A model generated the notes under the pieces. That model searched no databases. It was not told where the DNA came from and worked only from the letters and a program-made list of their open reading frames with translations. The translations under genes were made by a program, and so were the position numbers. Below are positions 21,290-29,974 of a DNA stretch of 64,000 nucleotides, in pieces. Numbering within the stretch: position 1 is the first letter of the stretch; the number at the start of each line of letters is the position of its first letter. The stretch is from Pseudomonas sp. LS44 (lineage in GTDB: Bacteria; Pseudomonadota; Gammaproteobacteria; Pseudomonadales; Pseudomonadaceae). The stretch is from positions 3,286,001 to 3,350,000 of the forward strand of contig NZ_CP102830.1 of assembly GCF_024730785.1 (NCBI RefSeq). The letters run 5' to 3'.

Positions 21290-23305
21290 ATGAAACAGCC
21301 CAGTGATAGAGCCAAGACCGCGATGGGTATCGCTGCGCTCGACCCATCCTACGGCGAACAGAGCTGCGCACACCGCCAGCCCTGCTCCCCAAGCCCATCC
21401 CGTAGCCCGGATGCAATCCGGGAGGCCGGTAACTCCGTTTCCCGGATTGCATCCGGGCTACCCCGGCCCCTCTCCCCCGGCCCCTCTCCCGCGTGCGTGA
21501 GAGGGGAGACAAGCTGCACCGCGCCTGATCCAGCTGGCGCGCATTCATCTATCTCACCGGCAACTCCGATCGGCCCCCTCTCCCATTTATGGGAGAGGGC
21601 TGGGGAGAGGGCCCGCATTAGGGAGAAGGCCAGCCTTCGCGAAAGCGCCAGTGCTCAGGCCACCACCCGTAGCCCGGATGCAATCCGAGAGGCCGGCAAC
21701 TCCGTTTCCCGGATTACATCCGGGCTACCTCAGCCGAGCGGTCGTGGTGCGTCGCTGCTCGCCGCGGCTCTTCTATTGCTAACCGGCAGCACCACCGCTC
21801 TGGCCAACCAGCCGAGCGTGGCGCCGGTCGCCGGGGCGACCAAGGAGCTGCGCCAGGCCAAGACTTATACCGTCAACAGCGCTCCGATCAAACCGCTGTA
21901 CCTGGCGAAGCCGAAGTTGCCGGACCTGTCCGGCTACACCGCCGAAGCGGTGAACGCCAAGCTCGACCGTAGCAAGCGCGGCACTGTGACGGTACGGCGC
22001 ATGCTCCAGCAGGACGCTCTCAAGGAGTTCGTCGGCGGCAACAACCGCCTGGCCGAATGGGTCAAGCGCCAGCAGAGTATGCCGCAGGCGATCTTCGTCG
22101 AAGGTGGTTACGTCAATCTCAGCGAGCTGGCGAAAAAACTGCCCAAGCAGTACTTCAGCGAAACCGCGGAAGGCGTCTATCTGGCGCGCCTGCCGATCGT
22201 CGTCGGCCACGATGCGACCCTGCACGTCGATGCCCAGACCCGCGAACTGCGCCTGTCCCAGGAACGCGGCGCGTTTCTGATCAACGACGGCAAGTTGTTC
22301 ATCACCGACAGCAAACTCAGCGCCTGGCGCGAGGCCGACAACGGCCCGGCGACCCTCCGCGACCCCAAAGAATTCCGCCCGTTCCTGCTGTCCTGGGGCG
22401 GCACCGAGACCTACATCGTCAACAGCACGGTGACCAGCTTGGGCTACGACGAGAGCAAGTCCTATGGCCTGAGCATCTCGCAGTACACGCCGAACATGAG
22501 CAAGCAGATGGGCCGCAAAGAACCCACCGGCTGGCTGCTCGGCTCGGACTTCATCGACATGTGGTACGGCTTCTACTGCTATGAAGCGCAAGACATCGTG
22601 GTCAAGGGCAACACCTACCGCGACAACATCATCTACGGCATCGACCCGCACGATCGCTCGCATCGTCTGATCATCGCCGAGAACACCGTCTACGGGACCA
22701 AGAAGAAGCACGGCATCATCGTCTCCCGCGAGGTCAACGACAGCTGGATCTTCAACAACAAGAGCTACGACAACAAGCTCTCCGGCATCGTCATCGACCG
22801 TAACAGCGTGAACAACCTGGTCGCCTATAACGACGTGCATGGCAACCAGTCCGACGGCATCACCATTTACGAAAGCTCCAACAACCTGCTGTGGGGCAAC
22901 CGCGTGGTCGACAACGCGCGTCACGGCATTCGCCTGCGCAACAGCGTGAACATCCGCCTGTACGAGAACCTCGCCGCCCACAACAAGCTGGTCGGCGTTT
23001 ACGGGCACACCAAAGACCTTTCCGACACCGACCGCAACATCGACCTCGACCCCTTCGACACCAAGGTGTCGATGATCGTGGTCGGCGGCCAGCTCGCCGG
23101 CAACGGCACCAGCCCACTGGCCATCGACTCACCGCTGTCGGTGGAGCTGTACCAGGTGGACATGCTGATGCCGAGCAAGGCCTCAGGCATCACCTTCAGC
23201 GGCATTCTCGGCGAGCGCCAGGAAGAGATTCTCGACCTGCTGGTGCGCCAGAACAAAGCCGTGCTGATCGACCCGGTGGAAAGCCAGGCAGAGCTCCAGA
23301 ACTGA
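21290..23305 (+). CDS. algG: Mannuronan C5-epimerase AlgG, copy 1, with repeat-derived N-terminal extension
   Basis: Periplasmic epimerase that converts mannuronate to guluronate in the nascent polymer and forms part of the secretion scaffold. The catalytic right-handed beta-helix is complete, with YGIDPHDRS, GIIVSREVNDSW and NNLLWGNRVVDNARHGIRL. The anomaly is at the front: after a good GGAGG site and MKQPSD, about 150 codons read through REP-type repeats before the export hydrophobic segment (LLAAALLLLTGSTTALA, from about 21755). The frame stays open for 671 residues, but a signal buried 155 residues in should not work normally. The only nearby internal in-frame alternatives are CTG at 21755 or TTG at 21776. 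Export may be impaired or depend on a non-standard start. Confidence 0.85.
   Translation: MKQPSDRAKTAMGIAALDPSYGEQSCAHRQPCSPSPSRSPDAIREAGNSVSRIASGLPRPLSPGPSPACVRGETSCTAPDPAGAHSSISPATPIGPLSHLWERAGERARIREKASLRESASAQATTRSPDAIREAGNSVSRITSGLPQPSGRGASLLAAALLLLTGSTTALANQPSVAPVAGATKELRQAKTYTVNSAPIKPLYLAKPKLPDLSGYTAEAVNAKLDRSKRGTVTVRRMLQQDALKEFVGGNNRLAEWVKRQQSMPQAIFVEGGYVNLSELAKKLPKQYFSETAEGVYLARLPIVVGHDATLHVDAQTRELRLSQERGAFLINDGKLFITDSKLSAWREADNGPATLRDPKEFRPFLLSWGGTETYIVNSTVTSLGYDESKSYGLSISQYTPNMSKQMGRKEPTGWLLGSDFIDMWYGFYCYEAQDIVVKGNTYRDNIIYGIDPHDRSHRLIIAENTVYGTKKKHGIIVSREVNDSWIFNNKSYDNKLSGIVIDRNSVNNLVAYNDVHGNQSDGITIYESSNNLLWGNRVVDNARHGIRLRNSVNIRLYENLAAHNKLVGVYGHTKDLSDTDRNIDLDPFDTKVSMIVVGGQLAGNGTSPLAIDSPLSVELYQVDMLMPSKASGITFSGILGERQEEILDLLVRQNKAVLIDPVESQAELQN
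21300..21740. repeat. REP-type repeat cluster inside the 5' end of algG copy 1
   Basis: Composite of recurring palindromes: a hairpin of type GATGGGT…ACCCATC at 21322–21352; GTAGCCCGGATGCAATCCGG…GGATTGCATCCGGGCTAC at 21402–21461; CCCCTCTCCC/GGGAGAGGG hairpins within 21470–21612; and a second GTAGCCCGG…CCGGGCTAC unit at 21669–21728. The same families occur elsewhere in the window in gaps. It separates the algG ribosome-binding site and first codons from the export-signal core. Confidence 0.85.
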
Positions 23306-23312
23306 GGACCCC

Positions 23313-24740
23313 ATGATGAAAAAACACCTGAAACTGCGCAGCTGGATCGCTCTGTCGCCCATCGCCCTGGCCCTGGCCGCCGCAGGCCAAGTGCGCGCCG
23401 AAGATCTGCCCGCCGCGCCGAACTTTCAGGCCGCGCCATGCTGCCAGCTATGCCCGGCGGTGCATGACGCCAGCCGCTACACCACCGACTACCAGAAGAA
23501 CTTCATCACCCTGGTACAGGCCCAGGGCGACTGGCTGTTCCGCAGCCAGGAAGACCTGCGCACCGAGTTCGACACCAGCGCCATCGGCTACCAGCGCATG
23601 CAGCAGCTGCACGACGCCTTCGCACGGCGCGGCATCGAGCTGGTACTGGTCTACCAGCCGACCCGCGGCCTGGTGAACCGCGACAAACTCAACCCGGCGG
23701 AGAAGGCGCGCTTCGATTACCAGCGCGCACGCGGCAACTACCAGGCCATGCTCGGGCGCTTCGAGAAGATGGGCTACAACGTCCCGGACCTCTCGCCACT
23801 GACCGACGAGCACGCCGAGCAGGCCTTCTACTTCCGCGGCGACCAGCACTGGACGCCCTACGGCGCGCAGCGCACCGCGCAGATCGTGGCCGAAACCGTG
23901 CATCAGATGCCCGCGTTCAAGGACATTCCGCGCCGCGAATTCGTCAGCAAGGTGATCGGCCGGATGGGCAAACGCGGCACCCTGCACAACGTCGCCGGGC
24001 AGCTCTGCGGCACCAGCTACGCCACCGAATACATCAACCAGTTCGCCACCGAACCGAAGGATTCCAGCGGCAGCGACGACATGTTCGGCGACGGCGGCAA
24101 TCCCGAGATCGTCCTGGTCGGCACCAGCCACAGTGGCCAGAACTACAACTTCGCCGGCTTCCTGCAGGAAAGCATCGGCGCCGATGTACTCAACGTGGCC
24201 TTCCCCGGCGGCGGCCTGGAAGGCTCGATGATCGAGTACCTGAGCAGCCCGGAGTTCCGCGACAACCCGCCGAAGATCCTCATCTGGGAGTTCTCGCCGC
24301 TCTACAACCTCGATCAGGAAACCATCTACCGCCAGTTGTTCGCCCTGCTCGACGATGGCTGCGACAGCAAGCCGGTGGTGCTCGCCAATAAGACCCAGCT
24401 GCGCCCGGGCAGCCAGGAGGTACTGATCAATAGCGGCGCCAAGACAATCGCCAACCGCAACGGGCGCATCGAGCTGGACTTCGCCGACACCTCGGTGAAA
24501 ACCGTCAAGGCCAAGCTCTGGTACCTCAACGGCCGTCACGAGTCGCTGAAACTGGAGAAGCCGACGACCGCCGACACCAACGGCCGCTTCGTATTCAACC
24601 TGCGCGAGGACAAGGACTGGGCCGGCCAGAACCTGCTGGCCATGGAAATCGAAGGTCCGGAAGCCGGCGGTCAGCCGCTCGAAGTCGAGGCCAAGCTCTG
24701 TCAACGCAAAACCGCCGGCAATGACGTGGCCGGACTGTGA
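23313..24740 (+). CDS. algX: Alginate O-acetyltransferase AlgX, copy 1
   Basis: Periplasmic enzyme of 475 residues that transfers acetyl groups to mannuronate. It has an N-terminal SGNH-like acetyltransferase domain and a C-terminal carbohydrate-binding module, and belongs to the trans-envelope complex. A cleavable signal ends near GQVRAED. Catalytic Asp and His lie in [12 protein letters not shown], the Ser in LVGTSHSG. Cys residues near the mature N-terminus (CCQLC) and in QLCGTSYA are likely disulfides. The start is ATG 23313 (a second ATG follows directly), after GAGGA. Its stop overlaps the region upstream of algL. Confidence 0.95.
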   Translation: MMKKHLKLRSWIALSPIALALAAAGQVRAEDLPAAPNFQAAPCCQLCPAVHDASRYTTDYQKNFITLVQAQGDWLFRSQEDLRTEFDTSAIGYQRMQQLHDAFARRGIELVLVYQPTRGLVNRDKLNPAEKARFDYQRARGNYQAMLGRFEKMGYNVPDLSPLTDEHAEQAFYFRGDQHWTPYGAQRTAQIVAETVHQMPAFKDIPRREFVSKVIGRMGKRGTLHNVAGQLCGTSYATEYINQFATEPKDSSGSDDMFGDGGNPEIVLVGTSHSGQNYNFAGFLQESIGADVLNVAFPGGGLEGSMIEYLSSPEFRDNPPKILIWEFSPLYNLDQETIYRQLFALLDDGCDSKPVVLANKTQLRPGSQEVLINSGAKTIANRNGRIELDFADTSVKTVKAKLWYLNGRHESLKLEKPTTADTNGRFVFNLREDKDWAGQNLLAMEIEGPEAGGQPLEVEAKLCQRKTAGNDVAGL

Positions 24741-24748
24741 GGTTACCC

Positions 24749-25996
24749 ATGACTAGCAGACCGTTGAAAAATGTAGGCGAGGCAGCCGAGACAAGGCAAA
24801 AACGGCCGAAAAAGCGCAGTTTACGTGCTGTAAATGAGCATTTTGAGGCCGTTTTTAACGCCGTATCGGCAACGCAGGTAATTTTTAAACGGCCTGCTAT
24901 ATCCCCGCTATTGCTGCCGGCCCTGCTCGGCCTATCGCTGCTCGCCGGCGCCGTCCAGGCTGCCGGTCTGAAGCCGCCGCAAGGCTATTACGCGGCAATC
25001 GAGAAAGTCGCCTCTGGCGAGCCGCAGAAATGCTCGGCGGCACCGACGCCGTATACCGCCAAGCTGGTGTTCCGCAGCAAATACGAGGGCTCGGACTCGG
25101 CCCGCGCCACGCTCAATCGGGAGTCCGAGAAGGCATTCCGCGAGAAGACCGAGGACATCACCACACTCGAACGCGGCATCAGCAAACAGGTGATGCGCTA
25201 CATGCGCGACGGCCAGCAGCAGGACTTGCAGTGCACCATCCAGTGGCTGAGCGCCTGGGCGCAAGCCGATGCGCTGCTGTCCACCGACTACAACCACACC
25301 GGCAAATCGATGCGCAAATGGGCACTGGGCAGTTTGTCGTCGGCCTGGCTGCGTCTGAAGTTCAGCGAATCGCAGCCGCTCGCACCCTATGCACAGCAGA
25401 GCCAGCTGATCGAGTCGTGGTTCGCCAAGCTCGCCGAACAGACGGTGAAGGACTGGAGCAACCTGCCGCTCAAGCAGATCAACAACCACTCCTACTGGGC
25501 CGCCTGGTCGGTGATGGCCACCGCGGTAGTGACTGATCGCCGCGACCTGTTCGACTGGTCGGTGCAGCAGTTCCAGGTGGCGGCCGGCCAGGTCGACGCA
25601 GGCGGTTACCTGCCCAACGAGATGAAACGCGAGCAGCGCGCGCTGGCTTATCACAACTATGCCCTGCCGCCGCTGGCGATGATCGCCGCGTTCGCCCAAG
25701 CCAACGGCGTGGACCTGCGTGAAGACCACGACCATGCGCTACGCCGCCTGGCCGAACGGGTCATGGCCGGGGTCGACGACCCGGATGAGTTCGCAGACAA
25801 GAGCGGCGAAGACCAGGACATGACCGACTTGAAGAAAGACTCCAAGTTCTCCTGGCTGGAGCCCTATTGCACCTTGTACCGCTGCAGCGCCGAGACGCTG
25901 AAGTGGAAGCAGTCGATGCAACCGTTCAAAACCTTCCGCCTCGGTGGCGACGTGACCCGGGTGTTCGATCCCAAAGCGGAGGCGAAGAAAGGTTGA
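24749..25996 (+). CDS. algL: Alginate lyase AlgL, copy 1, with MITE-encoded segment in its N-terminus
   Basis: Periplasmic family-5 polysaccharide lyase that degrades misrouted alginate in the periplasm. The mature enzyme is complete, with the substrate-binding motif NNHSYWAAW and [11 protein letters not shown] carrying the catalytic Tyr region. As called it has 415 residues, about 45 more than copy 2, because codons 3–50 are read from a 146-bp inverted-repeat element (24754–24899) placed between the start codon and the signal hydrophobic core ([18 protein letters not shown]). The start ATG 24749 follows GAGG. The extension is Arg/Lys-rich ([11 protein letters not shown]), so it may still serve as a very long n-region, or a later start (TTG near 24909) may be used. 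Confidence 0.88.
   Translation: MTSRPLKNVGEAAETRQKRPKKRSLRAVNEHFEAVFNAVSATQVIFKRPAISPLLLPALLGLSLLAGAVQAAGLKPPQGYYAAIEKVASGEPQKCSAAPTPYTAKLVFRSKYEGSDSARATLNRESEKAFREKTEDITTLERGISKQVMRYMRDGQQQDLQCTIQWLSAWAQADALLSTDYNHTGKSMRKWALGSLSSAWLRLKFSESQPLAPYAQQSQLIESWFAKLAEQTVKDWSNLPLKQINNHSYWAAWSVMATAVVTDRRDLFDWSVQQFQVAAGQVDAGGYLPNEMKREQRALAYHNYALPPLAMIAAFAQANGVDLREDHDHALRRLAERVMAGVDDPDEFADKSGEDQDMTDLKKDSKFSWLEPYCTLYRCSAETLKWKQSMQPFKTFRLGGDVTRVFDPKAEAKKG
24754..24899. mobile_element. MITE-like element inserted in algL copy 1
   Basis: A 146-bp element with imperfect terminal inverted repeats: TAGCAGACCGTT at 24754–24765 and AACGGCCTGCTA at 24888–24899, extending inward through A/T tracts. It has no transposase. 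Degenerate relatives are seen at about 2055–2165 (reverse orientation) and 5657–5697, so this is a dispersed family. Both ends carry a TA, consistent with TA-target insertion. Confidence 0.8.
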
Positions 25997-26299
25997 GGCC
26001 TCGTAATCCGTAGCGGCGTAGCCCGGATGAAATCCGGGGGGAGTTTCGACCGCGGCCTGTGATGGGTATCGCTGCGCTCGACCCATCCTACTGACGACGA
26101 AGCGCCGTAGCCGCGTAGCCCGGATGCAATCCGGGGCATGAACGATCGGCCTCCCCGGATTGCATCCGGGCTACAGAGGCCACCTGCAACACCCCCGACT
26201 CGCACACCAGATGCGGGCGGGCGCAACACCTTGTTTGCAGCACCGGGGAGGAATAGGTGGGCCGTATGGCCCGGACAATTCTTCGATGGAGAAACGCGG
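25997..26299. repeat. REP-filled gap between algL and algI, copy 1
   Basis: Some 300 bp without a gene. It holds a partial GTAGCCCGGATGAAATCC unit (about 26019–26040), the GATGGGT…ACCCATC hairpin (26061–26091) and a full GTAGCCCGGATGCAATCC inverted repeat (26115–26174). The last ~120 bp before algI are partly similar to the same spot in copy 2, including the sequence around the algI start. Confidence 0.75.
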
Positions 26300-27832
26300 A
26301 TGGTTTTCTCATCCAACGTGTTCCTGTTCATGTTCCTGCCGATCTTCCTCGGCTTGTACTACTTGAGCGGCAACCGCTACCGCAACCTGCTCCTGCTGGT
26401 TGCCAGTTACATCTTTTACGCCTGGTGGCGGATCGACTACCTCGCCCTGTTCATCGGGGTGACGCTGTTCAACTACTGGATTGGCTTGCGAGTCGGTGCT
26501 GCCGGAGTGCGCACGCCGCTGGCCAAGCGCTGGCTGATCCTCGGCGTGAGCGTCGACTTGGCCATTCTCGGCTACTTCAAGTACACCAACTTCGGCGTCG
26601 ACAGCCTCAACGCGATCATCGCCTCGTTCGGCCTTGAGCCGTTCATCATCACCCACATCCTGTTGCCGATCGGTATCTCGTTCTACATCTTCGAGTCGAT
26701 CAGCTACATCATCGACGTGTACCGCGGCGACACCCCGGCGACCCACAACCTGATCGATTTCGCCGCCTTCGTGGCGATCTTCCCGCACTTGATCGCCGGC
26801 CCGGTGCTGCGCTTCAAGGACCTGGTCGACCAGTTCAACCATCGCACCCATACCCTCGACAAGTTCTCCGAGGGCTGCACGCGCTTCATGCAGGGCTTCA
26901 TCAAGAAGGTCTTCATCGCCGACACCCTGGCGATCGTCGCCGACCACTGCTTCGCCCTGGAAAACCCCAGTACCGGCGACGCCTGGCTCGGCGCCCTGGC
27001 CTACACCGCGCAGCTGTACTTCGACTTCTCCGGCTACAGCGACATGGCCATCGGCCTCGGCCTGATGATGGGCTTCCGCTTCATGGAGAACTTCAAGCAG
27101 CCGTACATCAGCCAGTCGATCACCGAGTTCTGGCGGCGCTGGCACATCAGCCTGTCGACCTGGCTGCGTGACTACCTGTACATCAGCCTCGGCGGCAATC
27201 GCGGCGGCACGCTCGCCACCTACCGCAACCTGTTCCTGACCATGCTGCTCGGCGGTCTGTGGCACGGCGCCAACATCACCTACGTGATCTGGGGCGCCTG
27301 GCACGGCATGTGGCTGGCCATCGAACGTGCCCTCGGCGTCAACGCCGCGACGCGCAGCTTCAACCCGCTGAAGTGGGCGGCGACCTTCCTGCTGGTGGTG
27401 ATCGGCTGGGTGATCTTCCGCGCCGAGAACCTGGACGTGGCGATGCGCATGTACCAGGCGATGTTCAGTTTCGGTGATTGGCAGCTCTCCGAGCTCGGCC
27501 GCGCCGACCTGACCACCCTGCAGATCGCCACCCTGGTCATCGCCTACGCCACCCTCGCGGTATGTGGTCTGTACGACTTCTATCGCCACCCGCTGGACGG
27601 CAGCGCGCCGAAAGCGGCGGCCACCAAAACGCCGGCTGGTGAATCCGGCTTGCTCACCGACGCTCCCGGCGAGCTGCACGTCAGCGCCGGCGGTGCGGTG
27701 GTGGCGTCGAGCGCGGCCAGCATCGACTGGACCCGCTACCTGCTGCGCGGCCTGATCCTGCTGCTGTTCTGCGCCTCGCTGCTGAAGCTCTCGGCGCAGA
27801 GCTATTCGCCCTTCCTGTACTTCCAATTCTGA
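26300..27832 (+). CDS. algI: Alginate O-acetylation MBOAT protein AlgI, copy 1
   Basis: Polytopic inner-membrane acyltransferase of the MBOAT family (510 residues). It moves acetyl groups from a cytosolic donor across the membrane for AlgJ/AlgX. The conserved MBOAT His lies in GGLWHGANITYVIWGAWHG, and HISLSTWLRDYLYISLGGN is another family landmark. The start MVFSSNVFLF at 26300 follows GGAGAA; the in-frame codons upstream encode repeat sequence. It is followed 11 bases later by algJ. Confidence 0.95.
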   Translation: MVFSSNVFLFMFLPIFLGLYYLSGNRYRNLLLLVASYIFYAWWRIDYLALFIGVTLFNYWIGLRVGAAGVRTPLAKRWLILGVSVDLAILGYFKYTNFGVDSLNAIIASFGLEPFIITHILLPIGISFYIFESISYIIDVYRGDTPATHNLIDFAAFVAIFPHLIAGPVLRFKDLVDQFNHRTHTLDKFSEGCTRFMQGFIKKVFIADTLAIVADHCFALENPSTGDAWLGALAYTAQLYFDFSGYSDMAIGLGLMMGFRFMENFKQPYISQSITEFWRRWHISLSTWLRDYLYISLGGNRGGTLATYRNLFLTMLLGGLWHGANITYVIWGAWHGMWLAIERALGVNAATRSFNPLKWAATFLLVVIGWVIFRAENLDVAMRMYQAMFSFGDWQLSELGRADLTTLQIATLVIAYATLAVCGLYDFYRHPLDGSAPKAAATKTPAGESGLLTDAPGELHVSAGGAVVASSAASIDWTRYLLRGLILLLFCASLLKLSAQSYSPFLYFQF

Positions 27833-27843
27833 GGACCGCTGCC

Positions 27844-28992
27844 ATGACCCGTTCCCTGCGCATCCTCTATATCGCCCTGTTCCTCGGCCTGTTGCTGGTG
27901 CTCGGCGGCCTGTCGCTGCGCGCCTTCCACGGCTACAGCGTGCCTCCGGGCACCAGCGTGCTCGATGGCAAGCTGAGCAAGGCGCTGGAGACTCGTTACG
28001 ACGAAGAATTCCCGCTCAAACGCCTGGGTACCAACCTCTGGGCCGCGCTGGATTTCACCCTGTTCGATGAAGGCCGTCCCGGCGTGGTGTTGGGTCGCCA
28101 GAACTGGCTGTTCAGCGACGAGGAGTTCAAGCCGATCGCCAAGGCCGAGCAGCACATCGACGACAACCTGCAGCTGATCGAGGGCGTGCGCCATGCCCTT
28201 GAGCGTCAGCAGGTGAAACTGGTGTTGGCGATCATCCCGTCCAAGGCCCGCCTGTATCCGGAGTACCTCGCCGAGCAACAGCCGGCCAGCCTGCAGCGCG
28301 ATCTCTATCAACGCTTCCACGCGAGCATGGACAACGCCGGCATCGTCGCTCCCGACCTGCTCGCCACATTGCAGAAGGAAAAAGGCAACGGCGCGCTGTT
28401 CCTGCGCACCGACACCCACTGGACGCCACACGGCGCCGAAGTGGTGGCCCAGCAACTCGGCCTGAGCGTGCAGCGCCATACGCCTCTGGACATCGAGCCG
28501 CAGCGCTTCGTCACCGAGTTCGGTGCCAGCAAACGCCATCAGGGTGACCTGCTGACCTTCCTGCCGCTCGATCCGCTATTCAGCGAATTGCTGCCGCCGG
28601 CCGATCGCCTGCAACAGCGCAGCACCCGCGCCGTCGACGCCCAACCAAGCAGCGCCGACGCGCTGTTCAGCGAAGAGCAAGTGCCGGTCGCGCTGGTCGG
28701 CACCAGCTACAGCGCCAACCCCAACTGGAACTTCCTCGGCGCGCTGCGCCAGGCGCTGGGCAGCGACATCGTCAACTTCGCCGAGGACGGTCACGGACCG
28801 CTGCAACCGATGCTCAGCTACCTGCAAAGCACCGAATTCAAGGATGCGCCGCCGCAGTTGGTGATCTGGGAATTCCCCGAACGCTACCTGCCGATGGCGA
28901 CCGACCTGAGCCAGTTCGATCCGCAGTGGATCGCCCAGCTCAAAGCTTCCGCACCAATAAACGAACGCCTGGCCAGCACGGCCGACCGATAA
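27844..28992 (+). CDS. algJ: Alginate O-acetyltransferase-like protein AlgJ, copy 1
   Basis: Periplasmic SGNH-like protein of 382 residues, held by an uncleaved or cleaved N-terminal hydrophobic segment (ILYIALFLGLLLVLGGLSLR). It has acetylesterase-type residues homologous to AlgX: Asp/His in LRTDTHWTPHGAE and Ser in LVGTSYSANPNWNF. It is thought to pass acetyl groups from AlgI to AlgX. Both alginate copies encode exactly 382 residues here. Confidence 0.95.
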   Translation: MTRSLRILYIALFLGLLLVLGGLSLRAFHGYSVPPGTSVLDGKLSKALETRYDEEFPLKRLGTNLWAALDFTLFDEGRPGVVLGRQNWLFSDEEFKPIAKAEQHIDDNLQLIEGVRHALERQQVKLVLAIIPSKARLYPEYLAEQQPASLQRDLYQRFHASMDNAGIVAPDLLATLQKEKGNGALFLRTDTHWTPHGAEVVAQQLGLSVQRHTPLDIEPQRFVTEFGASKRHQGDLLTFLPLDPLFSELLPPADRLQQRSTRAVDAQPSSADALFSEEQVPVALVGTSYSANPNWNFLGALRQALGSDIVNFAEDGHGPLQPMLSYLQSTEFKDAPPQLVIWEFPERYLPMATDLSQFDPQWIAQLKASAPINERLASTADR

Positions 28993-29013
28993 GAGCTAAT
29001 GGAGAACATGACC

Positions 29014-29673
29014 ATGAAAGCGACTCGTACCCTGCACCGCAAAACCATCGCCACCACCGGCGCCCTGCTGCTCGCCGGGCTGTTCAGCTGGCAGGCTCAG
29101 GCCGCCGGCGACGCCGCCCTGTACGGCCCGGCCGCACCGAAAGGCTCAAGCTTCGTGCGCCTGTACAACGCTGGCAGTCAGGAAGTCAGCGCCAACGTTG
29201 GCAATACCAGGCTCGACGATGTCGGCCCGCAAGGTAGCAGCGATTTCAGCTTCCTGCCCGGCGGCAGCTACAGCGCCCAGGTCGGCAGCCAGACCGTGCC
29301 CGTCAAACTCGGCCCAGACCGCTACTACACCCTGGTCAATCTGCCCGGCGACAAGCCGCAGCTGGTCGAAGAGCCGCCGTTCAAGAACAAGCAAAAAGCC
29401 CTGCTGCGCGTACAGAACCTCAGCGACACCAAGCTCACCCTGAAGACTGCCGACGGCAAAACCCCGGTCGTCGAGGGCGTCGCCCCGAACAGCCATGGCG
29501 ACCGCGAGATCAACCCGGTCAAGGTCAACCTGGCGCTGTTCGACGGCGACAAGAAGGTCAGCGACCTGAAACCGGTGGCCCTGGCCCGCGGCGAAGCGGC
29601 GTGCCTGTACGTCACCGGCAGCGCCGGCAAGCTCGCCTCGGTGTGGGTCAAGCGCCCCGCCGCAGCGAACTGA
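29014..29673 (+). CDS. algF: Alginate O-acetylation adaptor AlgF, copy 1
   Basis: Small periplasmic protein (219 residues) required for alginate acetylation; it is regarded as an adaptor between AlgJ and AlgX. The signal peptide ends near WQAQAAG. The mature protein starts DAALYGPAAPKGSSFVRLYN and is about 80% identical by eye to copy 2. Three in-frame ATGs occur at 28999, 29008 and 29014. I choose 29014 because GGAG is nine bases upstream, the same arrangement as in copy 2. Confidence 0.93.
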   Translation: MKATRTLHRKTIATTGALLLAGLFSWQAQAAGDAALYGPAAPKGSSFVRLYNAGSQEVSANVGNTRLDDVGPQGSSDFSFLPGGSYSAQVGSQTVPVKLGPDRYYTLVNLPGDKPQLVEEPPFKNKQKALLRVQNLSDTKLTLKTADGKTPVVEGVAPNSHGDREINPVKVNLALFDGDKKVSDLKPVALARGEAACLYVTGSAGKLASVWVKRPAAAN

Positions 29674-29974
29674 GGACAACCGAAGGGCTTACAAGCTACG
29701 CAAATCAGTCCCCTCTCCCTTCTGGGAGAGGGTTAGGGAGAGGGCAACGGCCTCCGCAACTCTTGACGCCCCTGCCCTCTCCCCCGGCCCCTCTCCCGTT
29801 GCACGGGAGAGGGGAGCAAAGCACGACAGCGTGAACTTAACCGTCCGCATGTATTCAACCCTCTCCCCAAAGGGGCGAGGGAATGAAAAGAAACAACAAC
29901 GCCGCCCCGCCGGAACACCGTACGGGGCGCTAGAAACGCAGCGAAAAATCTCACGGAAACTCAGGAGAAACACC
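29674..29974. repeat. Repeat-filled gap between algF and algA, copy 1
   Basis: About 300 bp with CCCTCTCCC/GGGAGAGGG-type hairpins around 29710–29816 and a further CTCTCCCC fragment near 29862. No gene was seen. The last 20 bases carry a strong ribosome-binding site (AGGAGAAA) for algA. Repeats here could separate algA mRNA from the rest of the operon transcript. Confidence 0.75.

Noticed and set aside
21779..23008. Long minus-strand frames opposite the alg genes (also at 943–2235 plus, 39260–40543 minus and others)
   Set aside because: They mirror real genes in the complementary frame, have Val/Ala/His/Gln-biased composition without domains, and lack ribosome-binding sites. High GC with third-position bias explains them.
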